In this document: in pieces, positions 1-8,113 of the stretch | Layout: each line of letters starts with the position of its first letter | How positions within the stretch are numbered: position 1 is the first letter of the stretch | Source of the DNA: Tieghemiomyces parasiticus | Lineage: Eukaryota; Kickxellomycota; Dimargaritomycetes; Dimargaritales; Dimargaritaceae | Assembly: GCA_027575765.1 (NCBI GenBank) | Contig: JANBPT010000524.1 | Location: 1 to 32,331 of the forward strand | Length of the DNA stretch: 32,331 bases | Reading direction: 5' to 3' | Position numbers and translations under genes: made by a program | Notes under the pieces: generated by a model | What the model was told of the DNA's origin: nothing | Databases searched by the model: none | Seen by the model: the letters and a program-made list of their open reading frames with translations, nothing else

Positions 1-89
1 TCAGAGTCGCCCTGTCCGTGGGCTTGGGCGAACGCGAGAAGGCCAATCACTGCCAGGGCGGCGTAGCGGAGCAGAGTGGTAGACTTCAT
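1..89 (-). CDS. secreted protein, N-terminal fragment (runs off the window)
   Basis: Read on the minus strand, the ATG at 89 opens a frame that stays open to base 1, giving 29 residues. The N-terminus is a textbook secretion signal: a short polar/basic start (MKSTTLLRY), a hydrophobic core (AALAVIGLLAFA) and a small-residue region AQA-HG where signal peptidase could cut, about residue 22-23. The start sits in a near-ideal context (GCCACC before ATG), and a TATA box lies about 130 bp upstream at 221-228, which supports this start. The mature protein lies outside the window, so its function cannot be named. Extracellular or secretory-pathway location is inferred from the signal peptide. Alternative: a type II membrane anchor, but the short core followed by AQA favours cleavage. 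Confidence 0.72.
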   Translation of the reverse strand, partial: MKSTTLLRYAALAVIGLLAFAQAHGQGDS

Positions 90-220
90 GGTGGCTAAGG
101 ACGCTGGGTAGGGAGGGGTTGGGTGTAGTGGGTTGGTCGAAAGGGGGGGTGCGAAGATGAGGGAGCTTGGGATGGTGGTCAAGTGGATATCGATGTTGAG
201 GGGTATGCGCCGGGGCTGCC

Positions 221-228
221 TTTTATAT
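221..228 (-). promoter_or_regulatory. TATA box for the secreted-protein gene
   Basis: The minus strand reads GATATAAAAGG across this site. It lies about 130 bp upstream of the ATG at 89, a distance that fits a TATA box plus a short 5' UTR. Position and match are seen; use as a promoter is inferred. Confidence 0.45.
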
Positions 229-373
229 CCGGGTGGTACAGGCCAGCGCGTGCTGGGTCCGAACCAAGCTGCCCGCATGGTGCTCGGATGCCGACAAGGT
301 ACCGCGGATACGCTTTGAGTGGGCTAGCCCACCGCTACCGGAGAGAGTGGCACCCGGCTGCGCAATGGGGTCA

Positions 374-578
374 TCGGCCGGATCAAATACTGGATAACTG
401 GCTCCGTTGGTCGGGAGCGGTGCCTCCTGGATTTAGATCCGCGGCCAATCTCCTAATATATTCACCACCCGAGCCAAATGTCAGCCACCGGCGTCCGGAC
501 TTCAAGCGGGGCCAGTGGGCACCATCGGCCGGCTGGCCGGTGTAAGGTGCGTTGCGCTTACCGTGTCTACTCGGCCGG
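374..578. promoter_or_regulatory. three copies of TCGGCCGG upstream of the secreted-protein gene
   Basis: The 8-mer TCGGCCGG occurs at 374-381, 525-532 and 571-578, with a related TGGCCGG at 534-540. The core CGGCCG is palindromic, so it reads on both strands. The cluster is 145-350 bp upstream of the TATA box at 221-228. It may be a binding site for a Zn2Cys6-type regulator (these often bind CGG/CCG pairs), but that is inference. The stretch 229-834 holds no credible gene. Confidence 0.3.
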
Positions 579-834
579 CACCTACTCTGCCGATGTCCAA
601 GGGTGTGATCCGCCGGCCATCAGTGGACCCGGGGTCCAGGTAGGCAGTAGGTCGGTGCAGTGGTCAACGTCCAGCGTATAGCGTATGATTGTTCCGCATA
701 GCCACCGGGTCGGCAGGTCCGCTGTAGCGGCTCTCTACTGCACCTTCGCTACCCAATCCCATTGACCGTGACCCTGTCTACTAGACTCGACGAGAGCTAG
801 CTGCATTCTAGCCTTCATCTCGCCAGCACTACGC

Positions 835-1100
835 CTATTCTTCCTTGGTATTCCGCAAGTACTGCTCCAGACGCAACCTGACACGGTCCAGTTTGTCCTT
901 TCTGCCCACTGCTCCGCCTTGGACGTTCATTCCGTGCTGGAGAATGGATCTGAGTAGTGCGGCAAGTCCTTCGCTGTACGCCTGCCACCGTTCGGGGGTA
1001 TCGAGGTACCACCGTAACTGCAACCCCCCTCCCCTTTGAGCAGGAGCCACAAAGCATTGCAGCGGAGGGTGAATGGAGACATTGTAGCCTGATTTCTTAT
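835..1100 (-). CDS. possible terminal coding exon, unrecognised protein
   Basis: The minus-strand frame ending at the TAG at 835-837 has a convincing protein character over about 85 residues. It contains blocks such as GYNVSIHPPLQCFVAP and RWYLDTPERWQAYSEGL, then a charged helical C-terminus KDKLDRVRLRLEQYLR ending KEE. No good ATG opens this stretch. An in-frame stop lies a little further upstream, and a possible splice acceptor (GTTCAG) ends at 1101, so it is best read as the last exon of a spliced gene. A second protein-like open stretch lies upstream (about 1140-1310, same strand), but the donors I can see do not match in phase. I do not recognise the family. It could also be a relic of a dead gene. 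Confidence 0.33.
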
Positions 1101-1110
1101 CTGAACCTTA

Positions 1111-2929
1111 AAGGTCCCAGGTATGGCCCTGTCACCAGTTTAGCTCAATTCGGCTTCGGCACATTCGCCACTGGAGATGCTCGGCCTTTGTCTCTGCGGT
1201 GCCCATAAGTAAGTCCTGGCACCAATTGGACAAGTAGAGAGGCGGGGGGAGTTTACTGAAGCAAAGAAGTAAATAGGCCACCCGTAGGTGGCGAGTGCTA
1301 CACACGGTCAAGCAAATACAAGAAAGTAGATGACAAAATGGAGACCCAGTCCATCAAGGCGGACTTGGGGGTTCATGTAGCAGTTTGGGCTGCGAGTTTT
1401 CGTTGTTTCGGTAATGGTTAGGGGAGACTAAAGGTTTCACGAGTATGAGGGTCAGCAGTATGAGTTCAAGAGGAGTTGCATGGAAGAATAAATCTAGTTG
1501 GGCAGCCAGGTACAGGTCGGCAAGCTGGTGTCGGAGCTACTTTGAGCAGTATAAGCGTGCATTAGTCTAGAGTGACGTGTGGACGTCACAAGTGAGTAAA
1601 AAACTATAGAAATGAATATTTAGAATGTGATTACTGTCATTTATTGACTAGTCAGGGAGGTCGGTACTCATATGTGCCGATGTACACGCATAGCATCGAC
1701 CAGTGCAAGGATTTAAGCGAAGCGATGCCGAGAAAGATGGAAAAGTTTTGGATCAATACATACCAACAGCAGTTGCGAGTGAAAGTTGGGGCCGTATAAT
1801 GGTGAAGTTTCGAAAGGCAGTAAGACGAACGAAAATAGCAGCAATTAATCAGGGGTGGGCTAACTCCCGAATTAGCAATGGGTTTAAGAATTAGACGCGA
1901 AGCTTGGCCGTTCGTCAATTAAGAAGCGACACTCAGTTATAGTGACCACACTATCGTCATTTACTGCAACACATACTAAGGATGACTACGCCGTTATGTT
2001 AACCATCAAACCCGACTTCCACCCACCGTCGGAGGGCTGCCTTCGTAATTGGTGCTACTTGATCATACGGCCATCGCTACGGCGGTATGCATGGGGACTT
2101 TTGGTGCCACGGGGTACGTGCTGCACATTCAAGGTACTGATTAATGAATATTCGTGCACACCTGGCTTCCTCTGCATTCTCTTTGGGGCCTGTACCAAAA
2201 AACCATTGCCTTCTGAATATGGACGGAGGTATCGCCAACCGAGTTGACACTGCACTACCGACAATGTTAAGCCAGATAAGCGACTCGGCCGCTGCCGCAG
2301 TCCGACGACCGGTCGACGGGGGCTGCGGGGGTTCGTTGGCCGTCAACGGCTTAGAGCTGCCCTGCGGGTATTTGCGGATCGTGAACCGAAATCACTTCTG
2401 CCGCACCATACCATCGGCGACCGCCAGGGTGTCGGCACTGGGGCGCCGTCTGGCATGGGGAAGCTTTCGACGCCAGGCCTTCCGGCGTCCAGATCGAGCG
2501 GACACGCCCTCCGCCTCCTCGGTCCCCACGCACCGGAAGGTTTCCGCCTTCCCTTGTCGGCGTGCCGGCATCCGGAATGGCGGCGCTTGGCGGTGTCGCC
2601 TGACAGCCAGCCGCTGGACTCGCCCCCGTAAGGGAAGACCGGGTTGGCCCGTCCTGGAACTGGGGTGAATGCTGTCACGTTGGTGGTGGCAGGATGGATA
2701 TACGGCCTGTCGCCGCATATAGCCTCGGCCCGGCATCTACAACAAAGCGGCGGCATCCAGGTGCGGCTGATTGTTTACCTGTTCTGCGTTGGACGACCCA
2801 AACTCGGCCTTCCGCGCTGGGTCCCGTGGCGTACAACAAGGGCATTCGATCGTAGCCGGCGCAAGGTTGTCTTTGTTGACGACCGCGGCATAGCCGCCTA
2901 GGTGCCTATATGCCCCGATCCCACGCCTC
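1111..2929. other. spacer with no supportable gene
   Basis: Includes an AT-rich section (about 1540-1990). From about 2270 to 2900 it becomes GC-rich and is open in several frames on both strands at once. None of those frames shows a recognisable domain, so this looks like composition rather than coding. The possible upstream exon at about 1140-1310 (-) is discussed with the entry for 835-1100. Confidence 0.5.
1572..1589. repeat. inverted repeat of CRE-like half-sites
   Basis: GTGACGT at 1572-1578 and ACGTCAC at 1583-1589 form a perfect 7-bp inverted repeat around a 4-base spacer. Each arm carries the TGACGT core bound by ATF/CREB-type bZIP proteins. No gene start is close, so regulatory use is only a possibility. 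Confidence 0.4.
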
Positions 2930-2937
2930 TATATAAA
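2930..2937 (+). promoter_or_regulatory. TATA box (TATATAAA)
   Basis: A perfect TATATAAA lies 200 bp upstream of the ATG at 3137, in a GC-rich setting where it stands out. Transcription would be expected to start about 30-70 bp downstream. This supports the start chosen for the 3137-3709 gene and places the small uORF at 3027 inside its leader. Confidence 0.5.
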
Positions 2938-3026
2938 CGACGGCCCGTCGCCTGGCACGCCCACCAACCCCCCAGACCCCGACTAGTTACTTCCTGACAG
3001 ACGACTCGCCGTCATCCACGCCGTCC

Positions 3027-3038
3027 ATGGTCACCTAG
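3027..3038 (+). CDS. three-codon upstream ORF (Met-Val-Thr-stop)
   Basis: ATG GTC ACC TAG occurs between the TATA box at 2930 and the main ATG at 3137. The context is good (GTCC before the ATG, G after it). Minimal uORFs in this position often reduce translation of the main frame. If the leader were spliced here the uORF might be absent from the mRNA; I see no obvious intron. Confidence 0.35.
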   Translation: MVT

Positions 3039-3136
3039 GACCCGAGCTACCATTTTTGCTCCCAGATTCCCTAGCCTCCCCCCTCCTCTCCTGTACCCAG
3101 CCCACCTTCCTTATCCCCCTCCCTTCCCGTCCCAAT

Positions 3137-3709
3137 ATGCCCATTCCTTGGGGAGGTCGCCGTACGTCACACGTCGACGCCGCTGGCGATGGTGGCCAAG
3201 TGAATGACCTGAACCTTATTTCTGCCCACGGCCTGGCCAGCGCGTATCCCCTCACCGCTCAACCCGCCTCTACCGGTAACCGCTACCTTATGATCCAGGC
3301 CTTGGGGGCCGGATCAAGTTACGAGGCGATCGTCGAACTCCTGCACACGAAGCTATCGGAGTGGAATGCCCGCTACCACGCAGACGGGTCCTTGTTAGCC
3401 GGGCTGCCCAATTTCAAACGGGACGTTGTCTATGTGACGGTGGTTGAAGAACCCCAGGGCCAGCAGGACTGGCAAGTGGTAGTGTACAACTGCCATCTGA
3501 TGGACCCCGAGCAGGTGTCGGCGGTGTTTGAAAGGCGCTGCCGGGAATGGTTTAATTTCATAACATTTGAGATTGAGCACCAGTATGGGGGAAACACAAT
3601 GCTGTACTACCTGCGTTCTGGTGTCATGGGTCAAGACCTGCGGACCCTCGGCATTGAGCCTCCGGAGTGGCGGCCCGCTTTTTCTCGCTACCAGCCGACC
3701 AGCCATTAG
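3137..3709 (+). CDS. unrecognised 190-residue protein, ferredoxin-like fold predicted
   Basis: The frame runs from the first in-frame ATG at 3137 to the TAG ending at 3709 without an intron. Residues 1-48 look disordered. Residues 50-160 show a clear alternation: strand (50-56, YLMIQAL), long amphipathic helix (61-80), strand (97-104, VVYVTVVE), strand (111-119, DWQVVVYNC), long helix (123-145), strand (155-160, MLYYLR). This beta-alpha-beta-beta-alpha-beta order is that of ferredoxin-like/RRM-like folds, but the RNP motifs of an RRM are absent. No signal peptide or membrane segment is visible. The TATA box at 2930 supports expression, and the regular strand/helix pattern supports a real gene. 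I do not know the family; function is not assigned. Confidence 0.62.
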   Translation: MPIPWGGRRTSHVDAAGDGGQVNDLNLISAHGLASAYPLTAQPASTGNRYLMIQALGAGSSYEAIVELLHTKLSEWNARYHADGSLLAGLPNFKRDVVYVTVVEEPQGQQDWQVVVYNCHLMDPEQVSAVFERRCREWFNFITFEIEHQYGGNTMLYYLRSGVMGQDLRTLGIEPPEWRPAFSRYQPTSH

Positions 3710-5232
3710 ATGCGTCGGCGCAGACGGTGAGGCTTCCCGTCGCCCTTGGGACGCGAGGGGAATCCGCTGGCAGGTTGGGGTCGGCAAGGTCTTCCAGTCC
3801 CTTCGTATACTGGATCCATTCTGGCCTGTTCCCTTTTGGGACCAAGTCCCCCCTATTTTTTTCCTTACATGCGTAAATCCAAGTCCGTGCTTGGGGTAAT
3901 TGTGAACAAGGGCCAATGAAACAAACGGTAAACGTGCGCGATGATGGTAACGATGGTGGTTTATTGAGGCCGCTAGTCCGGTGTCTTGGATGTGACGTGC
4001 GGACTTGGTATAGCTCGGAGTCCTGGCCAAATTGAGTACCCTTGCAAGTGTACAGAGGAGGGTAGCGGTTTAGGCGAGAGCCGGAAGGTGGAGGTCGGTC
4101 GGCAGAGTAGATCGGTTGGTGTCGGTTGGCGAGCGTAGGAAGAGTATGGACGGTAGTTAAGGCCGGGGCCACCATGGTTGAGTGTAAGCTTTCAAGTACG
4201 ATAATGCAAGTGACTACCGGCTGAGAACTGGAGATAAGGGCGGCCGTTACTGGTGCGTTGGGTAATGGCGCTATAGGTGCGTCCGGTGGCACAACCTCCG
4301 GCCGCTGCGGTGGACGACCACAATCCTGTACTTCGATTAGCCCTTATTATACCCCGTGGGGCCTGGTTTGTGTACGCCTAAGAGCGCATACCCTGTGGCC
4401 TCCCCCCGGCTAAGTCAGTGGCCTGGTGGATGGGTGTAACGGGGTGAAGGGTCCGAGAGAAGGAGGAAGATAATATGAAGACCGAGGGCGGGTCGTTTTG
4501 GCAAGCTAGCCTTGGAGAACTAGGCATCGATTCCACGCTTAACGAGTAAAAAGTTACGGGAACTTCGCCCGTATTAACCATGGGCACGTTGCGGATGATG
4601 AGCAACCGTTAGCTGCGGCTTGAGGGGCCTGATTCCGGGGTGTCCTCCATTACGGGGTGGACCCAGGTTCCAGCGGAGTTCGCCTTCGAAGTCGGCAAGT
4701 CACTACCTTCTTAATCATGCCAGTGTGGTGGTTCGTGAAGGAAACCTTGCTGAAGGGATTCCACCAGGAAGGCCGTGGCCTTAGATCGAGGGGCCGCCCG
4801 GCCGTCTCCTCGGCTACAGCGGCCTACGTTTACCATCGCCTGCAGTTAAATCCTCTTTCGACAAGATGTTATTGGGACCTCCCAGCCGGAGTAATCGCGG
4901 CATGTACCAGGTTGTATTACCTACGCGCAAAGTTGAGTTGGAGTGGCGCTGTATTCTTATAATAAAGAACGCCTCGCAGAGCCGACCGGTGGCTCGTTGA
5001 GAATGGGTCCAGCCGCAGCGGAGCCAATGCCAGACACCATACCGTCCGGTGCAAGCAGCTGGGGGTTATAGCTTCTAGAGTAAGTCCTTTTTTTGACATA
5101 CCGCTTTGTGACTATTTATAATGGTTGGCCTGGTGACCTCTTGCAAGGACAAGTCGCCAGATTTCATTAAGTAAACCCCGGTCCAGCACAAACGTAGTAC
5201 TCCTTAAGCGTGGTCAATTATAATAAGTGTAT
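3710..5232. other. spacer with no supportable gene
   Basis: Short frames exist on both strands. The minus-strand frame 4292-3624 overlaps the gene at 3137-3709 in antisense and has no recognisable domain. The plus frame at 4657-4962 has no family resemblance I can defend. From about 5060 the sequence becomes AT-rich, leading into the transposon relic. Confidence 0.5.
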
Positions 5233-5256
5233 AATTTTTTGAGGCATCAAAAAATT
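5233..5256. repeat. perfect 10-bp inverted repeat with a 4-base spacer
   Basis: AATTTTTTGA at 5233-5242 and TCAAAAAATT at 5247-5256 are exact reverse complements around GGCA. The site lies about 130 bp before the transposase relic. It could be part of an old terminal region or a regulatory palindrome of the element. Confidence 0.6.
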
Positions 5257-5311
5257 GGAATCTTAAATAATGGTAATATGGATAAAACCTAGATGTGTCT
5301 TGGGCGAGGAA

Positions 5312-5333
5312 TGGAACGGTATATACCATTCCA
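5312..5333. repeat. 22-bp near-perfect palindrome
   Basis: The 22 bases read TGGAACGGTATA followed by TACCATTCCA. They are self-complementary except for one mismatched pair (AACGG against CCATT). The site is 49 bp upstream of the transposase-like start at 5382. The central GTATATAC could also serve as a TATA-like element. Confidence 0.55.
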
Positions 5334-5381
5334 GGATTGGACTATTTCTTAATTCACAGCTTGCGTATTTACCTCTCCGAT

Positions 5382-5922
5382 ATGTCCACTTCGGAAGTTC
5401 CATCTCCCCCACCCGCATTTACCAGGCATACTGTGTGGGTGCTCATTCTTAATTATTATTATTCCAAGGACCACAAGGCAGGTTCCATTTTATCTGAATT
5501 GACTATCACACTGGGCTTGGCTGCTCCTAGCCGTGCCGCCATCTGCAGGTGGCTGGCTCGCTTTTGCAGATGACCCTTGTTCTGGCCGCCTACCAGATGA
5601 TATTGGCAAACTTTATGGGATCATACACCTGGAACAGTTGGAAGACGACCCTCAAATAACTGCTGAACAGCCTGCCCATGCCTGCTACACTTCCCTTTCT
5701 TCCATACGCAATGTCCTACATAGGGACCTGGGGCTGCACAGTGATTTCAACCCACTGAGTCTCTCCTAAAACCTCACCAATGACCAGCATCTCCGGGGGG
5801 GGGTTATTTAGTCCCCGATTTACAGGGAACGTTTGTCGCGGCTAGTGACTGCCTGCTGGACTCCATCGCCATGATTAACGAGACTTGAGCATGTTATGAA
5901 CCACCTGCCGGTTCTAGTCGCT
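5382..5922 (+). pseudogene. decayed mariner-type (Tc1/mariner) DDE transposase, N-terminal half
   Basis: From the ATG at 5382 one frame reads ILNYYYSKDHKAGSIL, then APSRAAICRWLARF, and stops at 5571-5573. This matches the start of mariner transposases, in which a first helical region ends in a conserved W-F-ARF block. The adjacent frame takes over at about 5555 with DDPCSGRLPDD, IIHLEQLEDDPQIT and SSIRNVLHRDLGLH, the second helix-turn-helix of the same family, up to a stop at 5767-5769. After further breaks a third stretch has DSIAMINET at about 5850-5890. It resembles the first catalytic block (usually I-x-G-D-E-T/K-W), with the catalytic Asp replaced by Asn, and is followed by CYEPPAGSSR, like the usual H-Y-E-P-x-T-K-R. 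Frameshifts, stops and the Asp loss show the element is dead. I saw no C-terminal half. Family resemblance is by eye. Confidence 0.6.
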
Positions 5923-8113
5923 AAAGATAGTGCCCTAACGGCGGCCCTGCCTCAACTGAGACCCATTGGGGCCGTGCCATACCCAAGGTGATGCTGGAAA
6001 GTGTATTAGTCTAGCTGCGGTCTGTTGCACCTGAGCTTCAAGCCCTCGGGCCCCAAGGTCCCCGCTGACCATTACGTAGGGTACGGGCGATGGTAGCATG
6101 CTTGGAGCCACGGCAAAGGCACGTGAAAGCTTGGCCGGTCAACCCCCACAACTCTACCACAATAAGATACCACCACGCCGTGCTGCAGCCACCCATGTCT
6201 ACATTTCGGGTACCAGATACTACCTTTTTCCCCCCCCCTTCCAACTCCTCCCTACGGCCTATACCTAGTTCCATACCATTCCTGGCTATTCAGGGAGGTC
6301 AAGCGGCAGCTGGGCGGGTAAGACATTCACCGCACTGGAGCCGGTCATGGGCATTTGGCCGGGATAACTGGCCAAGCTCCCACCAAATGGTTTAAGATCC
6401 TGCCGAGATAGCTGTATACAATGCCCTAGTCAGGCGGTACAAAGTATTGGCTATGCGTTTAAATAGATATTGCTTAGGTTTGAGGAAATCTGAATTTTAC
6501 AAACTTGACGCATGTCCATGCAAATCACCCTGTGGTATTATGTAGCGGGCGGCCTTTAAACCGTTTGCCGTGTTAAATCACCGATCCTAACATCGACCTC
6601 AATACTGAACACGATTGGTCCCATATTGCGCCTCAGGTTTACCCCCAGCCACAGCTTCCGTACCGGTAGACTATGTGTCGCTAACACCGGAGAGGGCAGG
6701 AATAAATTTGCTGCTAGTGTGTCTGGATTCAACTTAGTATATAGGTTGGCCGATGATTCATCAATACGACTTTCGGAACTACTACGTACACCACACATTA
6801 AACTCTGTATCTACATCCATGTTGACTAGGTCTTGATACTACTGACAAGCGAGCTAAATTCAAAGCCACAAGTGATGACTTCGGGTCTATATTAGACATT
6901 GGGCATTGTATATATATTGGGTAATCGGTTGAACGACATGTAAAAATGGAAAGAGTTAAGAGTCTCAGAAGGATGTGGAAGGTCAGAGCAAAGGATAGCA
7001 GAGCCTACAATTGTTTTGGAATAAAAGAAAAAGAACAACGAGAAGCAAAAGGGTAGGGGAAAAGTACAGGCTGAGTAGAGGGGGGGGGAAGGGAGTAAAA
7101 GTAGGCGAAAACGAGGAGAGGGGGCACATTGGCGGCGGGGTCTTCTGTTGAACTATGCGAGGTATGCCACGCGCTTAAAGCCTGCCGTCGGGACCCACTA
7201 AATTAGGAGATGTGTGTGTGTGTGCTAACGAAGCACTAATCATGACGAAAACGAATGATAAAACAGACAAAGTAACACCGGTTAGAAAGGAGGCAATCAG
7301 TCGAGGGCGGAAGCTATCCATGACGGAGGTTTGGCAACAGTGAAGAGCCAGGACCCGAATACAAATCCGGAGGCAACTAGACGCGACGCACACCAATCTC
7401 CGCGAAATAAATGACTTGCGAACCTCCCACAGCTCTCTCGCTATTCTGTGTACCCGCTCTAAATGGGGCAACGCCCTCGTGACGTGAATCGATCGGAAAC
7501 CGTGACGACCCTGAACGAATCAGTGATTGGATCGGGCAGGTACCAGATCGACCAACGTGGCCCCGGCCCGCCCCAATCCAGAACATTGGGAGAAACTAGA
7601 GTAAAAAAATGAGTCCCAACCCCTCACTGTCACGGCCCCTGGCGATTCGAGACCTCGCCAGGGGCCGTGCGTAGTGTTGAGTCGATGCGCCACGGGAACG
7701 GGCAGGTAACCAGGTGGCAGTTGCTAGGAATGTTAATAGGGCGAGGGGAGGGGGCAGAGGATTTTGGATCAGGGTGTTTCAGGGGCCTGGAGCCGGACAT
7801 CGGTGTCGGCCAAGGCACACGCGTGCGGAACCCCCGTCAGGGGACAGGCGAGACTGAACACACGCGTCCGCTCCGTAAAACCCGCCGGAGAATTAATGAG
7901 ACACGGAAGATGCTTCAAGCTAGGGTCGACGGTGACTGACTGACAGGGATGACGTCGGGGAGGGTTAGCCTTACGAGTTGGATATCACCGGAGCGGTAGC
8001 AGGCAGGTGAGACGGTGAGAGGGAGGGAGAGCCCCGGGGACAGAGGGCAATAGGCGGGAGCTTAATGGGCTATAGGACAAGGTGGGTACACTAACAGGAT
8101 CGACAAGAAAAGA
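5923..8113. other. spacer with no firm gene
   Basis: No frame here has a recognisable domain. 6400-7100 is AT- and purine-rich and includes a G9 run at 7080-7088; a GT repeat lies at about 7210-7223. The minus strand from 7586 to 7175 is open in more than one frame, and one frame ends with a hydrophobic stretch (SFLTGVTLSVLSFVFVMIS). Because all three frames look equally protein-like, I do not call it. The section downstream of the bHLH stop probably includes that gene's 3' UTR. Confidence 0.45.
7631..7669. repeat. strong hairpin: perfect 14-bp inverted repeat, 11-base loop
   Basis: CACGGCCCCTGGCG (7631-7644) and CGCCAGGGGCCGTG (7656-7669) are exact reverse complements around an 11-base loop. 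The stem is very GC-rich (12 of 14 pairs). It lies about 445 bp beyond the stop codon of the minus-strand bHLH gene, so it could be in that transcript's distal 3' region or stand alone. It is not a tRNA: the TTCGA in the loop has no matching A box or acceptor stem. Confidence 0.8.

Noticed and set aside
2144..2756. Overlapping long frames on both strands
   Set aside because: GC-rich DNA has few stops. Plus and minus frames are equally open, neither has a domain, and no promoter or codon bias separates them.
3624..4292. Minus-strand frame of 222 codons
   Set aside because: It overlaps the supported plus-strand gene at 3137-3709 in antisense and has no recognisable domain.
4657..4962. Plus-strand frame resembling a retroelement fragment
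   Set aside because: Rich in W, Y and R, but no reverse transcriptase, RNase H or integrase motif could be identified.
7175..7586. Possible small membrane protein on the minus strand
   Set aside because: One frame ends in a hydrophobic segment, but all three frames here look equally protein-like and no start or splice model was convincing.
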